A DNA stretch of 64,000 nucleotides. Source: Verrucomicrobiia bacterium. GTDB lineage: Bacteria > Verrucomicrobiota > Verrucomicrobiia > Palsa-1439. Below, piece after piece: positions 52,044-59,920 of this stretch. The position numbers were made by a program, and so were the translations under genes. Location: positions 62,001 to 126,000 of the forward strand of contig DATLVI010000017.1 of NCBI GenBank assembly GCA_035577545.1, written 5' to 3'. The notes under the pieces were generated by a model. That model was given only the letters and a program-made list of their open reading frames with translations, was not told the origin of the DNA and did not search any database. Within the stretch, counting starts at the first letter, position 1; the number at the start of each line of letters is the position of its first letter.

Positions 52044-54275
52044 CTATGGGCCATTGATCGCAGCCGGGTCAGGTCGACCCGGTTTCGGAGCCGCCGCCAG
52101 AACCCTGGCAATGGCCTGGCGTAAGCCCGTCTGTGTGATAGGCTTGCGCATGATCAAATCGGGCAGGGACTTCCCTCCAATGCCATCCGTCGGCATGTCG
52201 GCAAAGCCCGTAACCAACACCACCGGCGTATGGGGGGAGATCTGCTTGATGGCCTCCGTCATTTGGTCACCGTTCATCTCCGGCATCGCGCGGTCCGCTA
52301 CAACGACGTCGAAATGTCCGCCACCAAATTGTTTCAGGCCCTGGCGACCATTCGGGGCGGTTTCGACAAAATGTCCATCGCCCCGCAAGTACTCCGCCTC
52401 GATATCACAGACCTGCGGCTCGTCCTCGACCAGCAACACTCGCAAAGGGCGTGATGGCGCGGCGCTCACCGGCAGCGGCTCGCCACCCTCCAGCTTCCAT
52501 AGTGGCAAGCGAATCACGACCAATGTTCCTTTCCCCGTTTCACTCTCGATGCTGATTGTGCCGCCGTGGCGCTGCACAATGCCGTAGACGATCGCCAGGC
52601 CAAGCCCCGTACCCCGCTCACCCTTGGTTGTGAAGAACGGCTCGAAACAGCGCTGGCGGATTTCCTCGGACATGCCACGCCCCGTGTCGCGGACTTCGAT
52701 GACGATGACATCGGGCTCGGCGCGTGTCGCAACCGTGATCGTGCCGCCGTGTGGCATGGCGTCGACCGAATTGAAGAGCAGGTTGATCAATGCTTCGCGC
52801 AGGTCCGACTCGCTGCCGCGGATGGCCGGCACATCGCGCAGGTCCGCGTCGATTGCCACGGTCGCGCCGCTGGCCATCATTTGATCCTTCCACTTTGGCT
52901 GGGTCAGCACGATGGCTTGTGTCACCGTCTCATTGACATCGATGGACTGGTAGACCTCCGACTCTTTGCGGTGCCGGTAAAACTCGCGGAGACGGTTGAC
53001 GATGGCGACGGCTTCCTGCGCGGCGGCGCTGGTCATTTGGAGGTACTTTTTGACTTTCTCCTTGTCGTTGAGATTCTCCGGCCACGCCAGTAGCAGTTCG
53101 GTAAAGCCGAGGATCTTCGCGAGGACATTGTTGAAATCATGCGCGACACCACTGGCCATCTGCGCCAGGGCCCGTAACCGTTCCTGCTGGACGACCTGGT
53201 TTTGCGTTTCGCGCAGTTCCGCCACAGTGCTGCCTAGTTCCCGCGTGCTTTCACGGAGGGATTGCTCCGTTCGCTTCCGCGCCGTGATGTCGTGCATCGT
53301 CAGCATCAACACGTCCCCCTTGGGACTGTGGACAAGGTCTGCGCGCCCTTCGCAGGCTAGTTCACTCCCATCCGGGCGACGGAGGAGAACCTCGCGGTTG
53401 GGCTCGTTGGCTGGCGACGTGACGACGTCCACGGGCACCGACGCAGGCGGCAGACGGTCACAGAAATCCAGAAGCGCCTGTCCCACCAGTTCCTCGGTTT
53501 TTCGTCCGCTCAAGCGGGCCGCCGTTTGGTTGGCTTGCAATACCTGCAATGTCTTGGAATCGAGCAGAAAGATTGCGTCGCCGGAAGAATCGAAGAGCGC
53601 GTGGTAATCAACCTCGGAAGTGTGCGCGCTGTCCTCAACGACCATGCCCACCACAATCAGCAGAGCCAGGAGTGCCGAAGCCAAATACGCCCCCGCCATC
53701 AGGAGTTGCGAGCCGCTCGCCAGTGGAAACCCCATCAGGTGCACTCCCCACAGCAGGAATCCGACACCGAGGATGACGCTCCCCCGCGAACGTCGGCGTG
53801 TCCGCATATAGAGGATGCCTGTATATACGCCGGCTGCCGCAAGAAGCAGGAATACCGGGAGGGTGATCCACCGTTCGTCCCGCACCCGGTACGCGCCGAC
53901 ATAGCTCCAAATCACCATCATCACGCTTCCCAGCGCGATTTCGCGCTGGTCGCGCTTCGATTCCGTAAGCTGGAAGCTGCCCCAAAACATGAACAGCGCG
54001 CTGATGCCGATACACGCCCGCGACACCATCACCAGCAGCGGGGTATGCGGAGATTCCTCCAGTCCAATCGATGCCGCAAGATATACCGAATAGAACATCC
54101 ACCCGACAGTCCACAGGCTGAGGTGGGGCCGCCGCACCGAATAGTTCATGTAGGTGAACAACCCAATGACCATCCACACGGAGATCAACGCCAGCACGAG
54201 CGCCGACTTGATCCATTCCGGCGGGAAGAAGAGGAGGGATTGATCGAGAAAACCCGATGTAAGAGCGTTGTTCAT
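52044..54275 (-). CDS. membrane PAS histidine kinase with C-terminal receiver
   Basis: A 743-aa kinase. About seven spans in the first 220 residues form a membrane sensor (ALVLALISVWMVIGLFTYM and others). A PAS domain (about 225-340: DYHALFDSSGDAIFLLDS), a short coiled coil and HisKA with ASGVAHDFNNVLAKILG follow, the NtrB-like H-box type. HATPase_c has NLLFNSVDAMPHGG and [11 protein letters not shown], and a receiver with VVVADRAMPEMNGDQ ends the chain. The frame is open to a TTG at 54296, but the ATG at 54275 is more likely. It is divergent from glyS and upstream of the single-domain regulator. Confidence 0.93.
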   Translation of the reverse strand: MNNALTSGFLDQSLLFFPPEWIKSALVLALISVWMVIGLFTYMNYSVRRPHLSLWTVGWMFYSVYLAASIGLEESPHTPLLVMVSRACIGISALFMFWGSFQLTESKRDQREIALGSVMMVIWSYVGAYRVRDERWITLPVFLLLAAAGVYTGILYMRTRRRSRGSVILGVGFLLWGVHLMGFPLASGSQLLMAGAYLASALLALLIVVGMVVEDSAHTSEVDYHALFDSSGDAIFLLDSKTLQVLQANQTAARLSGRKTEELVGQALLDFCDRLPPASVPVDVVTSPANEPNREVLLRRPDGSELACEGRADLVHSPKGDVLMLTMHDITARKRTEQSLRESTRELGSTVAELRETQNQVVQQERLRALAQMASGVAHDFNNVLAKILGFTELLLAWPENLNDKEKVKKYLQMTSAAAQEAVAIVNRLREFYRHRKESEVYQSIDVNETVTQAIVLTQPKWKDQMMASGATVAIDADLRDVPAIRGSESDLREALINLLFNSVDAMPHGGTITVATRAEPDVIVIEVRDTGRGMSEEIRQRCFEPFFTTKGERGTGLGLAIVYGIVQRHGGTISIESETGKGTLVVIRLPLWKLEGGEPLPVSAAPSRPLRVLLVEDEPQVCDIEAEYLRGDGHFVETAPNGRQGLKQFGGGHFDVVVADRAMPEMNGDQMTEAIKQISPHTPVVLVTGFADMPTDGIGGKSLPDLIMRKPITQTGLRQAIARVLAAAPKPGRPDPAAINGP

Positions 54276-54424
54276 GGCTGGCTTCAACTCCCTCAAAATG
54301 CAATAATTGTGCCACTACAAAGGGGAAGCGCACGAAGTAGATGTGCTCGCGGATGAAGGGGCCAGAGTCCGTGCAAAACAGACGACTGCCAAGTGGTCGA
54401 AAGAAGCCCATACCCGCCCACGCC

Positions 54425-54453
54425 TTGACTTGCCATGCGGCTTTCGCCATAGT
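54425..54453 (+). promoter_or_regulatory. promoter for glyS, close to leaderless
   Basis: TTGACT (54425-54430), a 17-nt spacer and CATAGT (54448-54453). The ATG at 54465 lies 11 nt downstream and has no ribosome site. Confidence 0.5.
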
Positions 54454-54464
54454 TTGCCCTCGCC

Positions 54465-56006
54465 ATGACGGACAAGAAACAATCGCCGCCACTGATGGAA
54501 AAAATCGTCGCGCTTTGCAAGCGGCGCGGGTTCATCTTCCAATCCTCTGAGATCTACGGCGGCATCAATGGCTTCTGGGACTACGGCCCGCTCGGCGCGG
54601 AGGTGAGAAGGAACATCCGCGATGGTTGGTGGAACGAAATGGTCCGCAGTCGTGACGACATGGTGGGCATCGAAACGTCCATCATCATGCACCCAAAGGT
54701 GTGGGAAGCTTCCGGCCACGTAGGCGGGTTCACCGACCCGATGGTGGACTGCAAAACTTCCAAACAACGTTTCCGCGCCGATGAAATTTGGTTCTCTCCC
54801 GTGGTCGTCGACGGCAAGATCGTCGGATACGTGAGCATGTTGGAAACCGAGCGGACCACCGAGGAGTTGCAAGAGAAGGCCGAGACATTCAAGCGCAAGA
54901 AGGCCATCCAGGGGAAGCTGGAACCGGTCCAACCGCGCGATTTCACGCAGGCCACGCCCGAGGAAATCCCGCTGGTGCCGTCGCCCGCCACCGGCGAGCC
55001 CGGCAGTCTCACTCCCGCGCGCAATTTCAACATGATGTTCGAGACGCATGTGGGCGCGTTGCGCGAAGAATCCGAAAAGACCTATCTGCGGCCCGAGACG
55101 GCGCAGGGCATGTTTGCCGATTTCAAGGCCGTGCTCGATACGGGACGCGTCAAAATCCCATTCGGCATCGCGCAGATTGGGAAATCGTTCCGCAACGAAA
55201 TCACACCGCGCAATTTTATCTTCCGTAGTCGCGAGTTCGAGCAGATGGAGATGGAATTCTTTATCAGCGACGACGACGACTGGGAGAAATGGCATCGGTA
55301 CTGGATCGACTGGTGCCGCAACTGGCTGCTTTCCGTCGGGCTCCCGGCCTCGCATCTTTCCGAATACAACCACGCCAAAGAGAAGCTCGCCTTTTACTCG
55401 AAGGGCACGACCGACATCATGTTCCGCTATCCGTTCGGCGTGCAGGAATTGTGGGGCATTGCCGCCCGCGGTTGTTACGACCTCTCCCAGCACGCCAAAT
55501 TCAGTGGTGCTTCGATGGAATACTTTGACGAGGAGAAGAAGCGCAAGTACGTGCCGCACGTCATCGAGCCAGCCGTCGGCGTGGACCGTATCATGCTCGC
55601 CATCCTGGTCAGCGCGTACGCCGAGGAAACTACGACCGATGAGAAGGGCCAGTCGGAGACCCGCGTCGTTATGCGTTTTGCGCCACGTATCGCACCCATC
55701 AAGGTCGCGGTGTTTCCGCTGTTGCGGAACAAACCGCCACTCGTGGAAAAAGCCAGGGAAGTCTACAAACTCCTCCAACCGCACTTCACCACCGAGTGGG
55801 ACGACCGCGGCAACATCGGCAAACGCTACCGTTATCAGGACGAACAAGGCACCCCGTGGTGCGTGACGATCGACTTCGACACGCTCGGCGAGAAGGGCCC
55901 CGAACTTCAGAACACCGTCACTTTGCGGGACCGTGACACCATGAAGCAGGAACGAATTAAGATCGCCGACCTCGTGCCGCTGATTTCGCAGAAGTTGCGT
56001 GGCTGA
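54465..56006 (+). CDS. glyS: glycyl-tRNA synthetase, single-chain (alpha2) type
   Basis: A 513-aa class II synthetase that charges tRNA-Gly. It is the eukaryote/archaea-like homodimeric kind, not the alpha/beta form of E. coli. Motifs in order: KRRGFIFQSSEIYGGINGFW, motif 1 region DMVGIETSIIMHPKVWEASG, motif 2 FRNEITPRNFIFRSREFEQM, motif 3 PAVGVDRIMLAIL, and a C-terminal anticodon-binding domain (KVAVFPLLRNKPPLVEKARE). The motif 2 flank RPETAQGMFADFK is typical. The start is set by MTDKKQSPPLMEKI and the promoter upstream. Confidence 0.96.
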   Translation: MTDKKQSPPLMEKIVALCKRRGFIFQSSEIYGGINGFWDYGPLGAEVRRNIRDGWWNEMVRSRDDMVGIETSIIMHPKVWEASGHVGGFTDPMVDCKTSKQRFRADEIWFSPVVVDGKIVGYVSMLETERTTEELQEKAETFKRKKAIQGKLEPVQPRDFTQATPEEIPLVPSPATGEPGSLTPARNFNMMFETHVGALREESEKTYLRPETAQGMFADFKAVLDTGRVKIPFGIAQIGKSFRNEITPRNFIFRSREFEQMEMEFFISDDDDWEKWHRYWIDWCRNWLLSVGLPASHLSEYNHAKEKLAFYSKGTTDIMFRYPFGVQELWGIAARGCYDLSQHAKFSGASMEYFDEEKKRKYVPHVIEPAVGVDRIMLAILVSAYAEETTTDEKGQSETRVVMRFAPRIAPIKVAVFPLLRNKPPLVEKAREVYKLLQPHFTTEWDDRGNIGKRYRYQDEQGTPWCVTIDFDTLGEKGPELQNTVTLRDRDTMKQERIKIADLVPLISQKLRG

Positions 56007-56014
56007 CTCAAAAC

Positions 56015-56566
56015 TTAACTGCAGTCGCGCGGATCTCCCCCAAGTTCACACATCAGCACCTCCCGATGCTTCGGGATTTCTACCAAACCGATCTCTTTCA
56101 CCTGAGCAATGATCGGAAGCATGGATCGGGAGCACACTTCAACTGCCGAGGGAATCGTAGCCATTGAAAGGCCGTAAGCCAGTGTGCAATGCGGGACCCA
56201 GTTTCCCGGAAGATAGTACGGACGGATGCCCATCATCAGGGGGGCGAAATGCCTCGTGAACTCTCCATGGACGGAAAGCAGTTGCCCGGTGACGACTGCG
56301 CCGAAGTACACCACTCCCTCCGGCCGGGGAAACACGCCCAGGTAATCGAACTTGATTGAGAATACGCCGCGCTTTTCGGCAAACAAACGAAGCTCATTCT
56401 CAAACTGTGGTGAAGTGTATCCCTCGAACACGCCCAAAGTGACATGGGGTCGATACCCACCGTCGATCATGGACGAAGTAAGCTTCGCCTGCGCCAGATC
56501 GTTCCATATTTCCCGCACGCGCTTGTCGGCGCTCTCATCGCAAAACATTTCCACAGCAAAGGGCAT
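56015..56566 (-). CDS. 2'-5' RNA ligase / cyclic phosphodiesterase-like protein
   Basis: A 183-aa member of the 2H phosphoesterase superfamily. The two catalytic motifs are RPHVTLGVF (about residue 40) and VPHCTLAYG (about residue 125), each HxT. Such proteins act on 2',3'-cyclic phosphates or 2'-5' linkages in RNA, but the in vivo substrate here is unknown. It faces glyS tail to tail with an 8-bp gap. The last segment MCELGGDPRDCS is not conserved. Confidence 0.8.
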   Translation of the reverse strand: MPFAVEMFCDESADKRVREIWNDLAQAKLTSSMIDGGYRPHVTLGVFEGYTSPQFENELRLFAEKRGVFSIKFDYLGVFPRPEGVVYFGAVVTGQLLSVHGEFTRHFAPLMMGIRPYYLPGNWVPHCTLAYGLSMATIPSAVEVCSRSMLPIIAQVKEIGLVEIPKHREVLMCELGGDPRDCS

Positions 56567-56670
56567 GCTTCATCATGAGAACAGAACCGGGTATTTGTCG
56601 CAAGGCTTCTTCTTTTCAATTCCCCGCCTGACGGCTGATCAGTAGTATGTTTCGCGACGATGACCGGTTC

Positions 56671-57870
56671 ATGCATTACGAAACGGCACTGATCGAGACG
56701 CTGGCCATCAGCCTGGCTTTTGCGTTTGTCGGCGGCTTTCTCGCCGCCCGCTTGCGCCTGCCACCGCTGGTGGGCTACCTGCTGGCGGGGATCGCCGTTG
56801 GCCCGTTTACGCCCGGGTTTGTGGTCGATGTCAAGCTGGCGCCGCAACTGGCCGAGGTCGGGGTCATCCTGCTCATGTTCGGTGTGGGCATGCATTTTTC
56901 CGTTCACGACCTGCTGGCGGTGCGCGCCATCGCCATACCGGGCGCGCTGACGCAGATAGCAATCGCGACGGCGCTGGGTGCCGGGGTCGCTCTCGTATGG
57001 GGCTGGACAATCGGAGCCGGATTGGTGTTCGGGCTGGCGCTGTCGGTTGCGAGTACGGTTGTCCTGTTGCGCCAGCTTGAAGCCCAGGGCAATTTGAAGT
57101 CACGTGACGGCCAGATTGCCGTCGGCTGGTTGGTGGTTGAGGATTTGGCGATGGTCCTGACGTTGGTCCTGCTGCCGGCCCTCGCGGGCGCGCTTGGTGG
57201 AGATCCTGCGGATACGGGCCATGGTGATGCGCCCGCCAATCTGTGGGTAGCACTCGGACTGACACTTGGCCGGGTCGCGTTATTTGTTCTTCTCATCCTG
57301 CTGCTGGGACCGCGCGTGGTGCCGTGGTTGTTGAAACAAGTGGAACGTACCGGATCGCGCGAGTTGTTCACGCTGGCCGTGATCGCGCTGGCTCTCGGTG
57401 TGGCGTTTGGTTCGGCGGAGCTTTTCGGTGTCTCGTTCGCACTCGGGGCGTTCTTTGCTGGAATGGTGATCAACGAATCCGATCTGAGCCATCGCGCTGC
57501 GGCCGACCTGCAGCCGTTACAGGACGCGTTTGCCGCGCTCTTTTTCGTGGCGGTCGGAATGCTTTTCGACCCGACCATCCTGTTGCGTGAACCGCTGCGT
57601 GTGCTCGTCGTGGTGGCGATCATTGTTGTCGGCAAATTTCTCGCCGCGCTGGGGATCGTGGTCGCATTGCGCCATCCGCTAGGTACGGCCCTCACGGTAT
57701 CGGCCGCGCTGGCACAAATCGGGGAATTTTCCTTTATCCTGGTTGGAATGGGGATCAGCCTTGGCCTGCTGCCGGGTGAAGGGCGGGATTTGGTGTTGGC
57801 GGGGGCATTGTTGTCGATCACGTTGAATCCCTTGGTGTTCCGCGTTGTTTCCAAACTCAAACCGGCCTAG
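56671..57870 (+). CDS. CPA2-type cation:proton antiporter (YbaL/KefB-like), membrane domain only
   Basis: A 399-aa membrane protein with about 12 spans. The N-terminus HYETALIETLAISLAFAFVG and the segments LPPLVGYLLAGIAVGPFTPG, LAEVGVILLMFGVGMHFSVH and FGVSFALGAFFAGMVINESD match YbaL/KefB transporters. These exchange K+ or Na+ for H+. Unlike YbaL and KefB, no RCK/TrkA-N regulatory domain follows; the chain ends at FRVVSKLKPA. The start at 56671 matches the family N-terminus; the ORF could begin at 56647. Confidence 0.9.
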   Translation: MHYETALIETLAISLAFAFVGGFLAARLRLPPLVGYLLAGIAVGPFTPGFVVDVKLAPQLAEVGVILLMFGVGMHFSVHDLLAVRAIAIPGALTQIAIATALGAGVALVWGWTIGAGLVFGLALSVASTVVLLRQLEAQGNLKSRDGQIAVGWLVVEDLAMVLTLVLLPALAGALGGDPADTGHGDAPANLWVALGLTLGRVALFVLLILLLGPRVVPWLLKQVERTGSRELFTLAVIALALGVAFGSAELFGVSFALGAFFAGMVINESDLSHRAAADLQPLQDAFAALFFVAVGMLFDPTILLREPLRVLVVVAIIVVGKFLAALGIVVALRHPLGTALTVSAALAQIGEFSFILVGMGISLGLLPGEGRDLVLAGALLSITLNPLVFRVVSKLKPA

Positions 57871-57882
57871 CGCAGAATCCCC

Positions 57883-57911
57883 TTGCGGTCACGGCCTTCT
57901 TTGGTTATCGT
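57883..57911 (+). promoter_or_regulatory. promoter for rpmB
   Basis: TTGCGG (57883-57888), a 17-nt spacer and TATCGT (57906-57911), giving a leader of about 28 nt before the L28 ATG. Confidence 0.45.
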
Positions 57912-57945
57912 TTGCGGCTCTCACAGGAATATGGAGTAAATTACT

Positions 57946-58197
57946 ATGTCTCGACGTTGCGAAATTTGTGGCAAGGGTCAGGTCCGCGGCAATCACATCC
58001 TCCGCCGTGGTCAGGCGAAGAAAACCGGCGGTATCGGTCAGCACGTGACGGCGGTCACGCCGAGGATCTTCAAGCCGAATGTCCAGGTAGTTCACGCCGT
58101 TATCGATGGCGTGAATCGCCGGGTCAAAGCCTGCGCCAACTGCATTAAGAGCGGTCGGGTGGTCCGGAAGAGTCCCCGCGTGCTCCAGGCGGCGTAG
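57946..58197 (+). CDS. rpmB: 50S ribosomal protein L28
   Basis: An 83-aa large-subunit protein. It begins MSRRCEICGKGQVRGNHILR and has the L28 core RIFKPNVQVVHAVIDG and VKACANCIKSGRV. The zinc-ribbon type (CxxC near the N-terminus and CxxC near residue 65) is retained. GGAG lies 9 nt before the ATG. It is a single-gene unit between a promoter and a terminator-like hairpin. Confidence 0.95.
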   Translation: MSRRCEICGKGQVRGNHILRRGQAKKTGGIGQHVTAVTPRIFKPNVQVVHAVIDGVNRRVKACANCIKSGRVVRKSPRVLQAA

Positions 58198-58205
58198 TTC
58201 GTTTC

Positions 58206-58224
58206 GGCGCTTCACAGAAGCGCC
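58206..58224. terminator. hairpin between rpmB and recJ
   Basis: GGCGCTTC and GAAGCGCC form an 8-bp perfect stem with a 3-nt loop (ACA) between two converging genes. There is no T-run, so it may act in both directions with limited strength. Confidence 0.45.
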
Positions 58225-58225
58225 T

Positions 58226-59908
58226 CTACACCGCGCCCCGAATATCCCGCACTTTCAACTGGACGCTTTCCCGTCCACCGTACTCATTCAGTTCGGGCGT
58301 GAACGCGACATCAAACGCGCCTTCGGGAAACTCGAAGTCGCCCCTGCCCCACCAGATCGCTTGAGCAGTTGTATCGCCGTCCGTCACGCTGAAGCGAAGG
58401 TGATTCTTGCCAACGATGCGGGGCTTGCCGCGCAGGTGTACTCCTTCCACGGCGAACAAGGGTGTTGGGTTTTCCGTTCCACACGGCTCCAGTCGCTCCA
58501 GTTGCTCGAAAAAATCCGCGTCCAGATCATCAAGCTTGAGCTGCGCGTCAATCTGCACCTGCGGCAGCAGATCCTCGTCCTTGAGCATTCTCCCGGCAAA
58601 TTCGTTCAAGGTCTCGCGCAATTCGTCCACCTTGCCGGCCTTCACACTCAGTCCCGCTGCCATCTCGTGGCCGCCAAATTTTTCCAACAGCGGCGCGCAA
58701 TGTTGGAGCGCGCCAACAATCGAGAAGCCGGACACGCTCCGGCATGATCCCTTCCCCATCCCGTCCTCAATCCCAATCACCACCGTCGGTCGATGGAAGG
58801 CCTGCATCACGCGCGAAGCCACGATACCGATGACACCCACATGCCAGCCTTCCCTTGCCAGTACGAGTACCCGGTCGCCCGAGTGCACCCGCGCCATGGC
58901 AATCGCTTCCTCCGTGATCTGCGCTTCAATGCCCTGGCGTTTGGCGTTTTGCTCATTGAGCAGCTTCGCCAACTCTGCAGCCCGCGCGGCGTCACTGGTC
59001 AACAGCAGTTCCAGCGCGGCCATCGCATCCGCCAAACGCCCGGAGGCGTTGAGGCGTGGTCCCATCCGAAAACCGATGTGATACGGGCTCACCTTGTCCG
59101 GCACGTCCGCAATCTCCATCAACGCGCGTAACCCGATTTTCTGCGTCTCCGGCAGACGCTCCAGACCCGCCCTCACCAGGATGCGGTTTTCGCCCGTCAA
59201 CGGCACAATGTCGGCCACAGTCCCGACGGCGACAAGATCCAAGTGGTCCCGCAGGTCGATCCGCTCCGCCAATCGCTTATCGTGTTTCAAAAGAGCGTGC
59301 GCGAGCTTGAACGAAACCCCGACGCTGGCCAGGACGCCCAACGCTGACCCGGCGATCCGCTTGGGGTTCACCAACGCAATGCATTTGGGCAATTCTCCCG
59401 GCGGCTCGTGGTGATCAAGCACAATCGTGTCGACCCCCTGCTTCTGGAGGTCAGCGATCTCGCGCACGGAACTGGTGCCGCAATCCACCGCGATGAGCAA
59501 CTGCGGTTTATGCTCCTTGAGGCAACGCGCGATGCCGTCCGCACTGAGCCCGTAACCTTCTTCCGCGCGCTGTGGCAGGAAATTTGCGACCATCGCTCCC
59601 GCCGCCTGCACGACGCGTTGCAGCAAGGCGCTGGAAGTTACGCCGTCCACATCGTAGTCGCCATAAATGACGATGCGCTCCTCGTTGGTAATCGCGGCGA
59701 GGATGCGGTCGACCGCCGCGGCCATATCTGGCAAATCGAATGGATCGCCCAGTTGGCGCAATTGTGGGTTAAGGTAAGATGACGCAGCCTCGGCAGTGCG
59801 GTAACCGCGATTGATCAGGACCTGCGTGATGGGCAGCGCGAGGTGTAATTGGCCAGCGAGCGTTTCCGCCAGCGCTGGTTCGGGGTTGGCAATGACCCAG
59901 CGCTTCAT
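58226..59908 (-). CDS. recJ: single-stranded-DNA-specific exonuclease RecJ
   Basis: A 560-aa DHH-superfamily 5'-3' exonuclease of RecFOR recombination and mismatch repair. DHH motifs include VIYGDYDVDGVTSSALL, AVDCGTSS and the signature VLDHHEPPG. The DHHA1 domain has FGGHEMAAGLSV, and a C-terminal OB-type domain ends VQLKVRDIRGAV. Length is close to E. coli RecJ (577 aa). It lies 12 bp after secDF on the same strand, so it may be transcribed with the tgt-yajC-secDF block. Confidence 0.95.
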   Translation of the reverse strand: MKRWVIANPEPALAETLAGQLHLALPITQVLINRGYRTAEAASSYLNPQLRQLGDPFDLPDMAAAVDRILAAITNEERIVIYGDYDVDGVTSSALLQRVVQAAGAMVANFLPQRAEEGYGLSADGIARCLKEHKPQLLIAVDCGTSSVREIADLQKQGVDTIVLDHHEPPGELPKCIALVNPKRIAGSALGVLASVGVSFKLAHALLKHDKRLAERIDLRDHLDLVAVGTVADIVPLTGENRILVRAGLERLPETQKIGLRALMEIADVPDKVSPYHIGFRMGPRLNASGRLADAMAALELLLTSDAARAAELAKLLNEQNAKRQGIEAQITEEAIAMARVHSGDRVLVLAREGWHVGVIGIVASRVMQAFHRPTVVIGIEDGMGKGSCRSVSGFSIVGALQHCAPLLEKFGGHEMAAGLSVKAGKVDELRETLNEFAGRMLKDEDLLPQVQIDAQLKLDDLDADFFEQLERLEPCGTENPTPLFAVEGVHLRGKPRIVGKNHLRFSVTDGDTTAQAIWWGRGDFEFPEGAFDVAFTPELNEYGGRESVQLKVRDIRGAV

Positions 59909-59920
59909 CAGCGGACAGCC

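Noticed and set aside
54315-55847. 510-codon minus-strand frame opposite glyS
   Set aside because: It is antisense to glycyl-tRNA synthetase, whose motifs are unambiguous; composition is typical of a mirror frame.
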